Of a DNA stretch of 64,000 nucleotides, positions 37,995 to 45,925 are shown one piece after another. Source of the DNA: a virus; IMG/VR virus record IMGVR_UViG_3300034102_003517, positions 102,386-166,385 of that record; one strand, given 5' to 3'. The notes under the pieces were generated by a model. The model searched no databases and was not told the DNA's origin. It worked only from the letters and a program-made list of their open reading frames with translations. Made by a program: the position numbers and the translations under genes. Within the stretch, counting starts at the first letter, position 1, and the number at the start of each line of letters is the position of its first letter.

Positions 37995-38237
37995 ATGGGA
38001 AAAGCGGCAAAAGCACACAGAGCAAAAGTTCTTAAAAGAAATCTTAGATTACAACACACAGAAAGAAAAATTTCAAAAGAATGGAACACGGCGATGCAAG
38101 AACAAATGGAAAAATTAAGAGAAGAGTTTGCAAAAATGTCAGCAGACACAGAAAATAATTTAGTTGAAGATGCAACAATAGTTGATGAAAATACAAATAC
38201 AACCACAGAACCAGTTGGATCTGTTCAAGGAAACTAA
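37995..38237 (+). CDS. Small basic/acidic coiled-coil protein
   Basis: 80 residues. The first 30 are strongly basic (MGKAAKAHRAKVLKRNLRLQ), the middle is a short coiled coil, and the tail is acidic and Thr-rich (DATIVDENTNTTTEP). Such charge segregation suggests a nucleic-acid-binding or scaffolding helper. No family recognised. Confidence 0.55.
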   Translation: MGKAAKAHRAKVLKRNLRLQHTERKISKEWNTAMQEQMEKLREEFAKMSADTENNLVEDATIVDENTNTTTEPVGSVQGN

Positions 38238-38256
38238 AACCTTTAATTACCAAATA

Positions 38257-40587
38257 ATGATAAAAGACCTTGATATTTCAAAGTTTATTAACCCAACAAT
38301 TCAAGTAGTTTGGGAAGACCTACCTGAAAACTTTACACAAGACAAAATAAAGTCCGTTAAACACTACTTTTCAAAAAAGTATAATACAACTAATGTAAAT
38401 GTTCTAACAAAGGCAAAAGTCACCAACATTGAAGAGAACCAAAGTATTGATGTGTCGATGAATATCACTGACACTAATTACCAGTTGGGGTTAATTAAAC
38501 AACACTTGGAGACAAAAGGTTATAACGACCACTTAGAATCAGTACTATCTATTAACCGAATGGTTGAAAACAAGATCGCTGAAAAACAAGAGGAAACTGC
38601 TCAGTTTAAAAAGTGGTACATTAAAAACATCGAGTTCTCAAACTTCCTGTCTTATGGTGAAAATCAGAGATTGGATTTTGAGAAACTCAATGGAATTATT
38701 GTTGTAGAATCAGACCCGCCAAACTTCGGTGGAAAAACGGTTCTTTCAGTTGATCTATTGATGTTCTTGTTCTTTAATGAAACAACAAAGACAACAAAGG
38801 CTGAAGAAATATTCAATCGTTTTAGTGATAAGAACAAGGTACATGTAAAGGGTGAAGTGCAAATCGATGGTGAAGATTATATCATAGTAAGAACAATTGA
38901 AAGAAAGTTATCTAAAAAAGGTGAATGGAATGTTAAAACTGAGTTGGACTTCTTTAAAAAGTTGTCTGATGGTAGTTTACAAAACTTTACAGGTGAACAA
39001 AGAAGAGAAACCGAAGCGTTCATTAAATCTTCAATTGGTACGAAAGAGGACTTCTTAATGACCATTCTTACAACCGCATCAAACCTTGAAGAGTTGTTGG
39101 AGGCAAAACCAACAGCGAGAGGTCAGGTTTTATCGAGATTTATGGGATTAGAGTTTTTGAAAACAAAAGAGGAAATAGCAAAAGAAATCTACTCTGAATT
39201 TTCAAAATCCAAGATGTCAAACATTTATTCTTCACAACAATTAAAAGATGATATCGAAACACATGAAGGATCAATCAAAAATAATTTAGAACAGATTGTA
39301 GAAAGTAAGAAGGAACTTTTAAATGTAGAAGATGCGATTCTGAAAGGTAAAACTTATCGTGATGACATGTTAAAGAAAAAACACACAAACATTGACCACG
39401 AGATTAGTTTATTAAATCCAACAAAGACACAGGAAGAAATCAACACAATTGATTTTGAAAAAAAGGGTCTAGTTTCTAAAATCATTGAACTTAAAGTTGT
39501 TGAACCATCTCAGTTTTATTATGAGGATACACACGATAAAGTAAAAGAAGAAATTAATGAACTTTACAAAGATATAGTTAAGATTGATACCGAAATTGCG
39601 TCAATCAATAAGTTGAAGTCATCTGTTGAAGGTGGAATTAAATGTGAGCACTGTGGTATTGAATTAATGAACGCTGTGATCACGAATGCAAAGATTGCTG
39701 AACTTGATGGATATATCATGCAGAAACAGACAAATGAGGTTGCTATGACGGTTTTATCCCGCACGGAAGAAGGTTTTGTTCAGTTGAAAAAAGAGTTTGA
39801 TGAGTATGAAAAAAACAAACTTATTAAAGAAAAGTACGAGGTTAGTATTGAAAGTTGCGATTTAAAAATTACTTCTTTGAAAGATAAAATCAAAAGGTGG
39901 GAGGAAATCCAAGATAAAATCCAAGAAAACCAAAAGATTGATTCAATGTTGATTAAGGCTGATTTGAGATTAGATGAATTAGATAATCAAAAAAACAAAA
40001 TCAATACTCTTATATCTAATAATGAGTTCACAATCAAGTCTTTAGAAGAAAAGATTGAAAACAACAAAAAAACTATTGTTAAAATCCAAGAAGAAGAGGA
40101 AAAAGAAAAAATCTATAAGATATACTTAGAACTTTTTGGTAAGAATGGAATTTCTAAAATCATAATGAAAACCATGATGCCACTCATCAACTCAGAACTT
40201 CAACGATTGATGGAAGATAGTTCATACTTCAAACTTGAAATTAGAATTTCAGACAAAAACGAAGTCGAGTTTGTGATGATTGATAATGGAACAGGAATTG
40301 AAAAACTAATGGTATCAGGTTCGGGTTATGAGCGTAGTGTTGCTGCACTTGCTTTAAGATCAGTATTGAGTAAGATATGTAGTTTACCTAAACCAAATGT
40401 AATTGTTTTTGACGAGATATTCGGTAAAATTAGTAATGACAACTTAGAGATGGTTGCTGAGTTCTTCACCAAAATAAAAGAATATTTTGACAAGATTTTC
40501 GTCATAACTCACTCGCCCCTCGTCTCTCAATGGGCTGATTGCGTTGTGAAAATACGTAAAGAAAATAATATTTCAAAATTAGTATAG
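38257..40587 (+). CDS. Recombination endonuclease subunit, gp46/SbcC/Rad50-like
   Basis: 776 residues from the ATG at 38257, chosen because earlier in-frame ATG/TTG codons lie inside the preceding gene. After an N-terminal extension of about 125 residues (from MIKDLDISKF) comes the ABC ATPase: KNIEFSNFLSYGEN, a P-loop NFGGKT (about 156-161), a coiled coil with zinc hook CEHC (about 462-465), SGSGYERS (about 687) as signature, IVFDEIFGK (Walker B, about 716) and ITHSPLVSQW (switch His). The P-loop has Pro where the first Gly of GxxxxGK[ST] normally is. T4 gp46 is about 560 residues and lacks such an N-terminal domain. Partner of the gp47-like protein upstream. Confidence 0.87.
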   Translation: MIKDLDISKFINPTIQVVWEDLPENFTQDKIKSVKHYFSKKYNTTNVNVLTKAKVTNIEENQSIDVSMNITDTNYQLGLIKQHLETKGYNDHLESVLSINRMVENKIAEKQEETAQFKKWYIKNIEFSNFLSYGENQRLDFEKLNGIIVVESDPPNFGGKTVLSVDLLMFLFFNETTKTTKAEEIFNRFSDKNKVHVKGEVQIDGEDYIIVRTIERKLSKKGEWNVKTELDFFKKLSDGSLQNFTGEQRRETEAFIKSSIGTKEDFLMTILTTASNLEELLEAKPTARGQVLSRFMGLEFLKTKEEIAKEIYSEFSKSKMSNIYSSQQLKDDIETHEGSIKNNLEQIVESKKELLNVEDAILKGKTYRDDMLKKKHTNIDHEISLLNPTKTQEEINTIDFEKKGLVSKIIELKVVEPSQFYYEDTHDKVKEEINELYKDIVKIDTEIASINKLKSSVEGGIKCEHCGIELMNAVITNAKIAELDGYIMQKQTNEVAMTVLSRTEEGFVQLKKEFDEYEKNKLIKEKYEVSIESCDLKITSLKDKIKRWEEIQDKIQENQKIDSMLIKADLRLDELDNQKNKINTLISNNEFTIKSLEEKIENNKKTIVKIQEEEEKEKIYKIYLELFGKNGISKIIMKTMMPLINSELQRLMEDSSYFKLEIRISDKNEVEFVMIDNGTGIEKLMVSGSGYERSVAALALRSVLSKICSLPKPNVIVFDEIFGKISNDNLEMVAEFFTKIKEYFDKIFVITHSPLVSQWADCVVKIRKENNISKLV

Positions 40588-40603
40588 ATACTAAAAATAA
40601 TAG

Positions 40604-40611
40604 TATATTTG
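40604..40611 (+). promoter_or_regulatory. Possible Bacteroidota -7 box
   Basis: TATATTTG fits TAnnTTTG, 23 bases before the ATG at 40635. No clear -33 TTG at the right distance. It would drive the small protein and the sigma factor. Confidence 0.4.
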
Positions 40612-40634
40612 TAAAATACATTTAAGAAATATTT

Positions 40635-41240
40635 ATGGGAAGAATTAAGAAAGAAGAAATGAAGTCACAAGATAAAAGATATATGTTGTTTATTTTCGGC
40701 GATTTTTCGGAAATGGAAAACTTTATTGATGAAATTTCGTATCAATTAGTTACTATCGTATCTAGTGAGTTTTTAAAATTCAACTACGGTGAGTTTGGAA
40801 TGGTTTTACACTTTAGAACCAAAGAAACATTTGCTGAGTTGAAAGACTATATTGACATGTGTTTAGAGGGTCAAGTAGAACAGTATTTTTTGATGGAAGC
40901 GACAGAAAATGTAGATATCAAGATGGACAGAAAATTGAAGAAAGATTTTTTAAATATTGACGGAGTTAAGAAAGAAAACAAGAACAAAGAAGTAGATGTA
41001 GAAAAATTAAATGAAGAAAAAGAGAAAAAATTAGGTAATATCATGGAATTTATTTTACCTTTGTCGGATGAAAACTTTGAGTTTCCGATGAAGTTTAAAA
41101 GACCTGAATCACCTAAACCAACAGTGGACCAAATTTTAGAAAAGATAACAGAGAAAGGAATAGAGTCATTAACAAAAGAAGAGAAACAAATATTAGACAA
41201 TTATGGAAAGAGAGAAAATGGAGGAAACAAAATCAACTAA
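40635..41240 (+). CDS. Protein of unknown function with DUF6576-like C-terminal tail
   Basis: 201 residues. The N-terminal half has alternating strands and helices (YMLFIFGDFSEMENFIDEIS). The middle is charged and coiled-coil-like. The end, VDQILEKITEKGIESLTKEE, closely resembles the 'vDeILdKI...G.dSLT.eEK..L' tail found on Bacteroidota rhomboid and other proteins. It overlaps the sigma-factor gene by 38 bases (or 23 if that gene starts at 41218), so the two are likely co-expressed. An interaction with transcription is conceivable but not shown. Confidence 0.55.
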   Translation: MGRIKKEEMKSQDKRYMLFIFGDFSEMENFIDEISYQLVTIVSSEFLKFNYGEFGMVLHFRTKETFAELKDYIDMCLEGQVEQYFLMEATENVDIKMDRKLKKDFLNIDGVKKENKNKEVDVEKLNEEKEKKLGNIMEFILPLSDENFEFPMKFKRPESPKPTVDQILEKITEKGIESLTKEEKQILDNYGKRENGGNKIN

Positions 41241-42018
41241 CCCCCTTAATCAGGATGAAATTCAAATTTACCTTAAAGACATTCGAAAACTAAAAGTCAT
41301 GACTCCCGAAAGGGAACGAGCATTGGCTGAGAGAATCTCATCAACAGACTGTACGGATAGAGAAAAAAATGCTATTCAAAAAGAAATGTTAGAAGGGAAC
41401 CTTCGATTTGTGATTACGGTTGCTAAACAATACCAAAACCAAGGTGTTGACCTATCAGATTTGATAGCGGAAGGGAATTATGGGTTAATGAAGGCAATAA
41501 AAAACTTCGATTGGTCAAAGAAAAATCGTTTTATTTCTTATGCGGTTTGGTGGATCAAACAATCAATCCTACAATCATTAAATGATAACTCTCGTACCAT
41601 CCGACTACCGGTAAATGTCGTACAAGACATGCAAAAAGAAAAACGAGAAAACGAAAAAACAAACAAAGAGTTGTCTAGTAAGTTTGCTTCTTTACCTCGC
41701 ATGGTTGATTTAGACATGCATATCAATGAAGATGGTGATACTCTAATTGACATTATCAAAAACGATAATGTAGAATCACCCGACGAAGTTTTCAACACTA
41801 AAGACATCTTAAAACAAAAAATGATGGAAATTATGGGTGTTTTAGATGAAAGAGAAAGAATTATTATAGAAGACTACTACGGTATCACAGGTACACCTAG
41901 AACATTAGAAGACATTGGTTCTGATTTTAGTCTAACTAAAGAACGAGTAAGACAAATTAAAGAAAAAGCACTTCGTAAACTTCGTAACGAGTGTTCGGAT
42001 TTGTTTGAATATTTATGA
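41203..42018 (+). CDS. Sigma-70 family RNA polymerase sigma factor, primary-sigma-like
   Basis: 271 residues. Region 1.2 is visible as IQIYLKDIRKLKVMTPERER, region 2 as NLRFVITVAKQYQNQGVDLS (from about 66) through NRFISYAVWWIKQSILQSL, and region 4 as TLEDIGSDFSLTKERVRQIK (about 235-254) with the helix-turn-helix. It closely resembles the short primary sigma (SigA/RpoD) of Bacteroidota, but region 3.1 is shortened while a 3.2-like linker (DGDTLIDIIKND) remains. It should direct host RNA polymerase to phage promoters. An alternative start at 41218 removes five residues. Followed by a strong terminator. Confidence 0.92.
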   Translation: MEREKMEETKSTNPLNQDEIQIYLKDIRKLKVMTPERERALAERISSTDCTDREKNAIQKEMLEGNLRFVITVAKQYQNQGVDLSDLIAEGNYGLMKAIKNFDWSKKNRFISYAVWWIKQSILQSLNDNSRTIRLPVNVVQDMQKEKRENEKTNKELSSKFASLPRMVDLDMHINEDGDTLIDIIKNDNVESPDEVFNTKDILKQKMMEIMGVLDERERIIIEDYYGITGTPRTLEDIGSDFSLTKERVRQIKEKALRKLRNECSDLFEYL

Positions 42019-42030
42019 TACTATAACACG

Positions 42031-42056
42031 ACCCCCTTCTAACAAGGGGGTTTTTC
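42031..42056 (+). terminator. Strong intrinsic terminator after sigma factor
   Basis: ACCCCCTT (42031-42038) pairs perfectly with AAGGGGGT (42044-42051) around a 5-base loop, followed by TTTTCTTT. It closes the replication/sigma operon. Confidence 0.9.
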
Positions 42057-42067
42057 TTTATCTTTTA

Positions 42068-42074
42068 TATTTAT
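42068..42074 (+). promoter_or_regulatory. TATTTAT motif, candidate late promoter element
   Basis: Lies just after a strong terminator and ends 17 bases before the ATG at 42092, so a promoter is required close by. Confidence 0.45.
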
Positions 42075-42091
42075 CTATTATAGTTATTATT

Positions 42092-43255
42092 ATGAAAAAT
42101 AAATTATTACCGTGGTTTTTACTTTTTTGTGCTCTTGGTTTGTCAGGAACTGCAGCATATTATAGTGTTGTTGGTCTATCCGTTGTATTTGTGGGGGTTG
42201 CTTTACCTGTTATAGTTATGGGTGGATTTTTAGAAATATCTAAACTTGCAATTGCAACATATTTACACGACAAGTGGAAAGAAACATATGGAGTATTGAA
42301 AATTTATATGACAATAGCATTGGTAACATTATCACTTATTACATCTCTTGGTATCTATGGTTTATTAAGTACCGGATTTTCTTCTAATATTGCAAAACTT
42401 GAGATAGGTCAAAAGGAAATAAAAAACATCGAAGTAAAAAAAGAAAGGTTTGAAGAAATCAAAGGTGAATACCAAAAAGAAAAACAAACATTAGATAAAG
42501 ACATATCAAAATTAAGAGAAGCTCTTTCAAGTAATACTACAACTCAAAGTGTTGATAGACAAACAGGTCAGTTGATTACAAGAGCAAATAACGCAAATAG
42601 AAAGTCATTTGAAACACAATTGACGATGGCAATTGAAAATCGTGATAAAATGTCTTTGAAAATTGATGCGTTAAACGATAGTATTACAAAATTGGATATT
42701 GAGATATTAGATAAAGAATCTGCTGAGATATCAGGTAATGAACTTGGTACAATTAAATATATAAGTGAGCTTACTGGTTGGGGTGTTAAGAAAACTGCAA
42801 ACATATTCATTCTTATATTAATATTCGTTTTTGATCCATTGGCGATAACATTGGTCATTGCTACGAACCAAGCGTTTAAAACTAGTAAAAAAGAAGAAGA
42901 GGAGACCCCCCAAGTCACCCCTCAAGTCACCCCTCAAGTTACCCCCCAAGTCACCCCCCAAGTCACCCCTCAAGTTACCCCCCAAGTCTTACCCATTTTT
43001 CCAAAAAATACTCCTACCCCCACACCAGAACCAACGATAGAAATACAAGAAGTAAGATCATTTGAAAAAATGTTCGAAGACGATGAAAATTTATTTGACG
43101 AGGAAAAATACTTCAAAATGTTTGAAGAAAATAATATAGTGGAACAACCAATAATTGAAGAAACGAAACCTGAAAATGTTGCACCTACTAATAAACGATT
43201 GTCTTACATAAATCGAGGTGGAAGTCCAAAATCTGTCAGCATCCAACGAATTTAA
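42092..43255 (+). CDS. Multi-pass membrane protein with coiled coil and TPQV repeats
   Basis: 387 residues from the ATG at 42092; an upstream in-frame ATG at 42005 would lie inside the sigma gene and span the terminator. Residues about 5-100 contain three hydrophobic segments, 105-205 a coiled coil, and about 235-263 another membrane segment with the phrase IFVFDPLAITLVIATNQAF. Residues about 273-300 are seven TPQV repeats, followed by a Pro-rich and acidic tail. The FDPLA segment occurs in membrane proteins of other phages, as far as I recall, with unknown role. Its place before a degenerate amidase and two coiled-coil membrane proteins suggests envelope or lysis functions. Confidence 0.65.
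   Translation: MKNKLLPWFLLFCALGLSGTAAYYSVVGLSVVFVGVALPVIVMGGFLEISKLAIATYLHDKWKETYGVLKIYMTIALVTLSLITSLGIYGLLSTGFSSNIAKLEIGQKEIKNIEVKKERFEEIKGEYQKEKQTLDKDISKLREALSSNTTTQSVDRQTGQLITRANNANRKSFETQLTMAIENRDKMSLKIDALNDSITKLDIEILDKESAEISGNELGTIKYISELTGWGVKKTANIFILILIFVFDPLAITLVIATNQAFKTSKKEEEETPQVTPQVTPQVTPQVTPQVTPQVTPQVLPIFPKNTPTPTPEPTIEIQEVRSFEKMFEDDENLFDEEKYFKMFEENNIVEQPIIEETKPENVAPTNKRLSYINRGGSPKSVSIQRI
42911..42988 (+). repeat. 12-bp tandem repeat encoding TPQV
   Basis: Six full units plus a partial of CAAGTCACCCCT, with T/C and C/T variants at two positions. The units are far richer in C than the surrounding DNA and nearly identical, so the array probably expands and contracts by slippage. Confidence 0.9.
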
Positions 43256-43820
43256 ACCGATTGGTACTAGTAACAATAAAAAACAAATTATTATTACTGA
43301 CACTAAAAGAGGTTATAAGAATTATATTAATTCTTTAAGATATCGGTATAATAAAAATAACCCATATTTACCACATTATATTATCACAAAAGATGGGGAT
43401 GTCTTTCAAATCATGGAACCCCAAAGTTATTCAAAATACATGGATGATGAAGATGTGAATAGATATGGTATAATAATAACATTAGAGAATTATAATTGGC
43501 TTAAAAAAAATCCTTTACAAGATTCGTATGTTAATTGGATTGGGGATATTTATAAAAAAAAGGCTTACGAAAAAAAGTGGAGAGATCATTTTTTTTGGGA
43601 CCCATACACTGAAATTCAGTTAGAAAATTTGGCAAATTTGATAAGTGAGTTATGTGAGAAATTCAACATACCAAAAACTTGTTTGGGAAATAATGTTAAA
43701 CAAGATGATGTTGAGTACTTCAAAGGTGTTGTGTCAAGAAGTAATTTTGATTTTATATATAAGGATGTAAATCCTTCATTTAACTTTAAACGATTAGAAG
43801 AATTATTAAAAAATGAATAG
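43218..43820 (+). CDS. Degenerate N-acetylmuramoyl-L-alanine amidase-fold protein
   Basis: 200 residues from a GTG at 43218, overlapping the previous gene by 38 bases; no ATG exists before conserved sequence. The Amidase_2/T7-lysozyme scaffold is recognisable: QIIITDTKRG (first strand), HYIITKDGDVFQIMEP, RYGIIITLENYNWL, YTEIQLENLANLISELCEKF and VVSRSNFDFIYKDVNPSF. However, the zinc-ligand positions (the His of the first strand, and the His and Cys/Asp near the end) read as Thr/Asp, Arg and Val, and the Tyr before the conserved His is Pro. It is probably catalytically inactive or altered, perhaps a peptidoglycan-binding or regulatory protein. Fold assignment moderate. Confidence 0.55.
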   Translation: MEVQNLSASNEFKPIGTSNNKKQIIITDTKRGYKNYINSLRYRYNKNNPYLPHYIITKDGDVFQIMEPQSYSKYMDDEDVNRYGIIITLENYNWLKKNPLQDSYVNWIGDIYKKKAYEKKWRDHFFWDPYTEIQLENLANLISELCEKFNIPKTCLGNNVKQDDVEYFKGVVSRSNFDFIYKDVNPSFNFKRLEELLKNE

Positions 43821-44364
43821 TTACGATGAAATAAAAAGTTTGTTAAAAAGATCTAGACTTTTACAAGAACAAACAACAGGTACTAATATTGCTAAAAGTA
43901 TCGAAGACAATATTGAAGACGATGTTTATCAAGACGAAGTCGGTGCAGAAAGTGATGACATTAAACAAGATAAATCAAAAACTTATAGAATATCTGGAGG
44001 TTTACTTGCATTACATGGTAAAGAAAAAAAAGAACTTCAGTTGACCACGGAAGAAAAGGCTGCTTTTCAAGAAACTATGGATGAGTTTGTAAATGATGTT
44101 TCAGACTTATCAGATTTTGGGATATTAAATGTTTACCCAAATAGCGTTCAATGGAGCGGTAAGATTTTAGATGCAGATATTGAGTTCTTCTATTCAATCG
44201 GAGAGGATAATGGGGTATATATAAACGGAGAAATGATCAAATTGGATGACAAATTGGTTGATTTGATTAACAAGTTGACCTCCTACCATGAAAAATTTAA
44301 ATCAAAGTGGGCTAAAGTAATTTCATCAAGAAAGAAAACACAATTTAAAAAAGAAGAAGAATAA
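43813..44364 (+). CDS. Conserved-looking phage protein of unknown function
   Basis: 183 residues. The N-terminus is helical and charged (SYDEIKSLLKRSRLLQEQ), followed by an acidic disordered stretch. From about residue 55 there is a compact alpha/beta domain (YRISGGLLALHGKEKKEL, then ILDADIEFFYSIGEDNGVYI). It overlaps the amidase-like gene by 8 bases. Resembles small internal virion proteins in layout only. Confidence 0.5.
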   Translation: MNSYDEIKSLLKRSRLLQEQTTGTNIAKSIEDNIEDDVYQDEVGAESDDIKQDKSKTYRISGGLLALHGKEKKELQLTTEEKAAFQETMDEFVNDVSDLSDFGILNVYPNSVQWSGKILDADIEFFYSIGEDNGVYINGEMIKLDDKLVDLINKLTSYHEKFKSKWAKVISSRKKTQFKKEEE

Positions 44365-44366
44365 TT

Positions 44367-44720
44367 ATGAAAGATTTTTTTACTAAAAATTGGAAAATGA
44401 TAACACTTGGTATACTAGGTGTTATTTTTATTTATTTACTAATCAGAGTTTTTACACCGGCACCTGATATGTCAGAATTAAACAAATATAAGTTAGAACA
44501 GTTGGACAAACATATAAATGAAATGAAACAACTACAACTTAAACTTAATGACTCTATTCAAGCTTACCAAAGTAAAATAGATAAGATAGATGAAAAAATT
44601 GGTAAGATAAAAATGGAGAAAAGCCAAGTAAACAACTATTATACTCAAAAGAAAGAAGAGATAAAAAGTGCCGACAAAAAACAAATAGATAGTTTGTTGA
44701 GAGGACGATATAATTTTTAA
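44367..44720 (+). CDS. Membrane-anchored coiled-coil protein, possible spanin-like
   Basis: 117 residues. One N-terminal membrane segment (ITLGILGVIFIYLLIRVF, about 12-29) is followed by a coiled coil to the C-terminus. This N-in, periplasmic coiled-coil layout is that of inner-membrane spanins such as Rz. The next gene encodes a second coiled-coil protein with a signal peptide. Together with the amidase-like gene they could form a lysis module; a tail or membrane-biogenesis role is not excluded. Confidence 0.55.
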   Translation: MKDFFTKNWKMITLGILGVIFIYLLIRVFTPAPDMSELNKYKLEQLDKHINEMKQLQLKLNDSIQAYQSKIDKIDEKIGKIKMEKSQVNNYYTQKKEEIKSADKKQIDSLLRGRYNF

Positions 44721-44722
44721 TT

Positions 44723-45136
44723 ATGAAAAATATTTTAACACTTATAGGGTTTGTTTTGTTGAGTTTTAAATTAAGTGCTCAAAAACCAATTATGGATACA
44801 TCTGAAATGTGTATCCCATTTTCTGTTGCTCAAAAAATCTTATTAGATCTGAACGATTATGACAGATTGAAAGAAATTGACAAACTCAATCAAAAAGAAA
44901 TAAAAGAATTGAATAATAAAATTGTTTTGTTGGATAAAACAATTAAAACATATGTAGAAAAGGATTCTTTGAGTACTCAAATAATTTCTAAAACTGAAGA
45001 AAAGGTTGAAATATATAAAACAGAAAATCAAAGATTGGCTGATGACAACAAAAGATTGAAAACAAAAAACACAATTTTCAACATCATATCAGGGGCAATA
45101 ATAGCACCATTAACTTATCTTTTAATTTTCAAATAA
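44723..45136 (+). CDS. Exported coiled-coil protein with C-terminal membrane segment
   Basis: 137 residues. A signal peptide (ILTLIGFVLLSFKLSAQ, about 4-20) is followed by a short domain (MCIPFSVAQKILLDLNDYDR), a coiled coil (about 55-115) and a final hydrophobic segment (IISGAIIAPLTYLLIF). The Cys in MCIPF is not at a lipobox, so this is not a canonical Rz1 lipoprotein. It overlaps the next gene by one base. A lysis (spanin) partner role is possible from context. Confidence 0.55.
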   Translation: MKNILTLIGFVLLSFKLSAQKPIMDTSEMCIPFSVAQKILLDLNDYDRLKEIDKLNQKEIKELNNKIVLLDKTIKTYVEKDSLSTQIISKTEEKVEIYKTENQRLADDNKRLKTKNTIFNIISGAIIAPLTYLLIFK

Positions 45137-45384
45137 TGCCATTATCATCTTCAGATAAAAAAGAAATTGAAAACATCGTTAGAAAAGAAATAAAAAGTTT
45201 CTTGGATGCTAATACCATTAAAAAATTTGAAGATAGAATGATAGAAAGAATAAAAACAGACATGAAGTCAGGTAAATTACGAGGAGATGTTAATGAGTAT
45301 ATTCGTAAAGCCTTTGTTGAATTTTATCATTTTTTGTGGTCAAAGAGATCAAATTGGGAAAATACAATTAAAAACATTAAGTAA
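45136..45384 (+). CDS. Small helical protein of unknown function
   Basis: 82 residues, fully helical and charged (KEIENIVRKEIKSFLDANTI), ending in VEFYHFLWSKRSNWENTIKN. It overlaps both neighbours by one base. No family named. Confidence 0.55.
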   Translation: MPLSSSDKKEIENIVRKEIKSFLDANTIKKFEDRMIERIKTDMKSGKLRGDVNEYIRKAFVEFYHFLWSKRSNWENTIKNIK

Positions 45385-45905
45385 TGGATAAGAAAATTTT
45401 AAACAAATACATACTTGAAGCCTTAAAGAAAAAAAAGGAAGAAGAAACAACAGAAGTTACGGCTACTGGTGGAGGATATGGTTACTCAAGTCCCGCATTC
45501 AGTATGTGGTCAGAAGACGATGTTGCTAAATCTGAATATAAAACAAAAAAAGACATCAAACAAATAGAAGCGAACGAAGTAACATCGAGTTCTTCTGTCG
45601 GGCCATATGATGCGAACAGTTTTCAAGACATAAACATGAAGGGTAATACAGTAAAAGGACAGGGTTCCTCATGGAATAAGGCTCAGATACCTGGAGGATC
45701 TTTTGTGTCAGTAAAAGAAAAATGTAAAACTTTCCCTTATTGTAACCAAGGAGACATTAATGCCTTGGATATTAGAAAACCAAAAAAAAGAAGAAAAAAG
45801 AAAACTAAACTCCAAGAGGCTATTGAAAATGTTTCATTGAGATCAGGTTTAGATGTTGAAACTATAAAATACTTATTATTCAATAAGTTGGGTGACAATT
45901 CATAA
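45384..45905 (+). CDS. Low-complexity basic protein, possible internal virion/scaffold component
   Basis: 173 residues. It starts with a charged helix, then has a Gly/Ser/Thr-rich segment (ATGGGYGYSSPAFSMW, and later EVTSSSSVGPYDANSFQ), a short CKTFPYCNQ, a Lys/Arg cluster (KPKKRRKKKTK) and a final helix (LRSGLDVETIKYLLFNKL). Such Ser/Gly 'TS.SSSG.Y..P' segments recur in structural or core proteins of large environmental phages, as far as I recall. Function unknown. Confidence 0.5.
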   Translation: MDKKILNKYILEALKKKKEEETTEVTATGGGYGYSSPAFSMWSEDDVAKSEYKTKKDIKQIEANEVTSSSSVGPYDANSFQDINMKGNTVKGQGSSWNKAQIPGGSFVSVKEKCKTFPYCNQGDINALDIRKPKKRRKKKTKLQEAIENVSLRSGLDVETIKYLLFNKLGDNS

Positions 45906-45913
45906 ATTAAAGA

Positions 45914-45920
45914 TATTTAT
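45914..45920 (+). promoter_or_regulatory. TATTTAT motif, candidate late promoter element
   Basis: Ends 5 bases before the ATG at 45926, in a 20-base gap. Confidence 0.4.
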
Positions 45921-45925
45921 TAGGT

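Noticed and set aside
40630-40636. TATTTAT overlapping the ATG at 40635
   Set aside because: It includes the start codon, so it cannot act as an upstream promoter for that start; the TATATTTG at 40604 is the better candidate.
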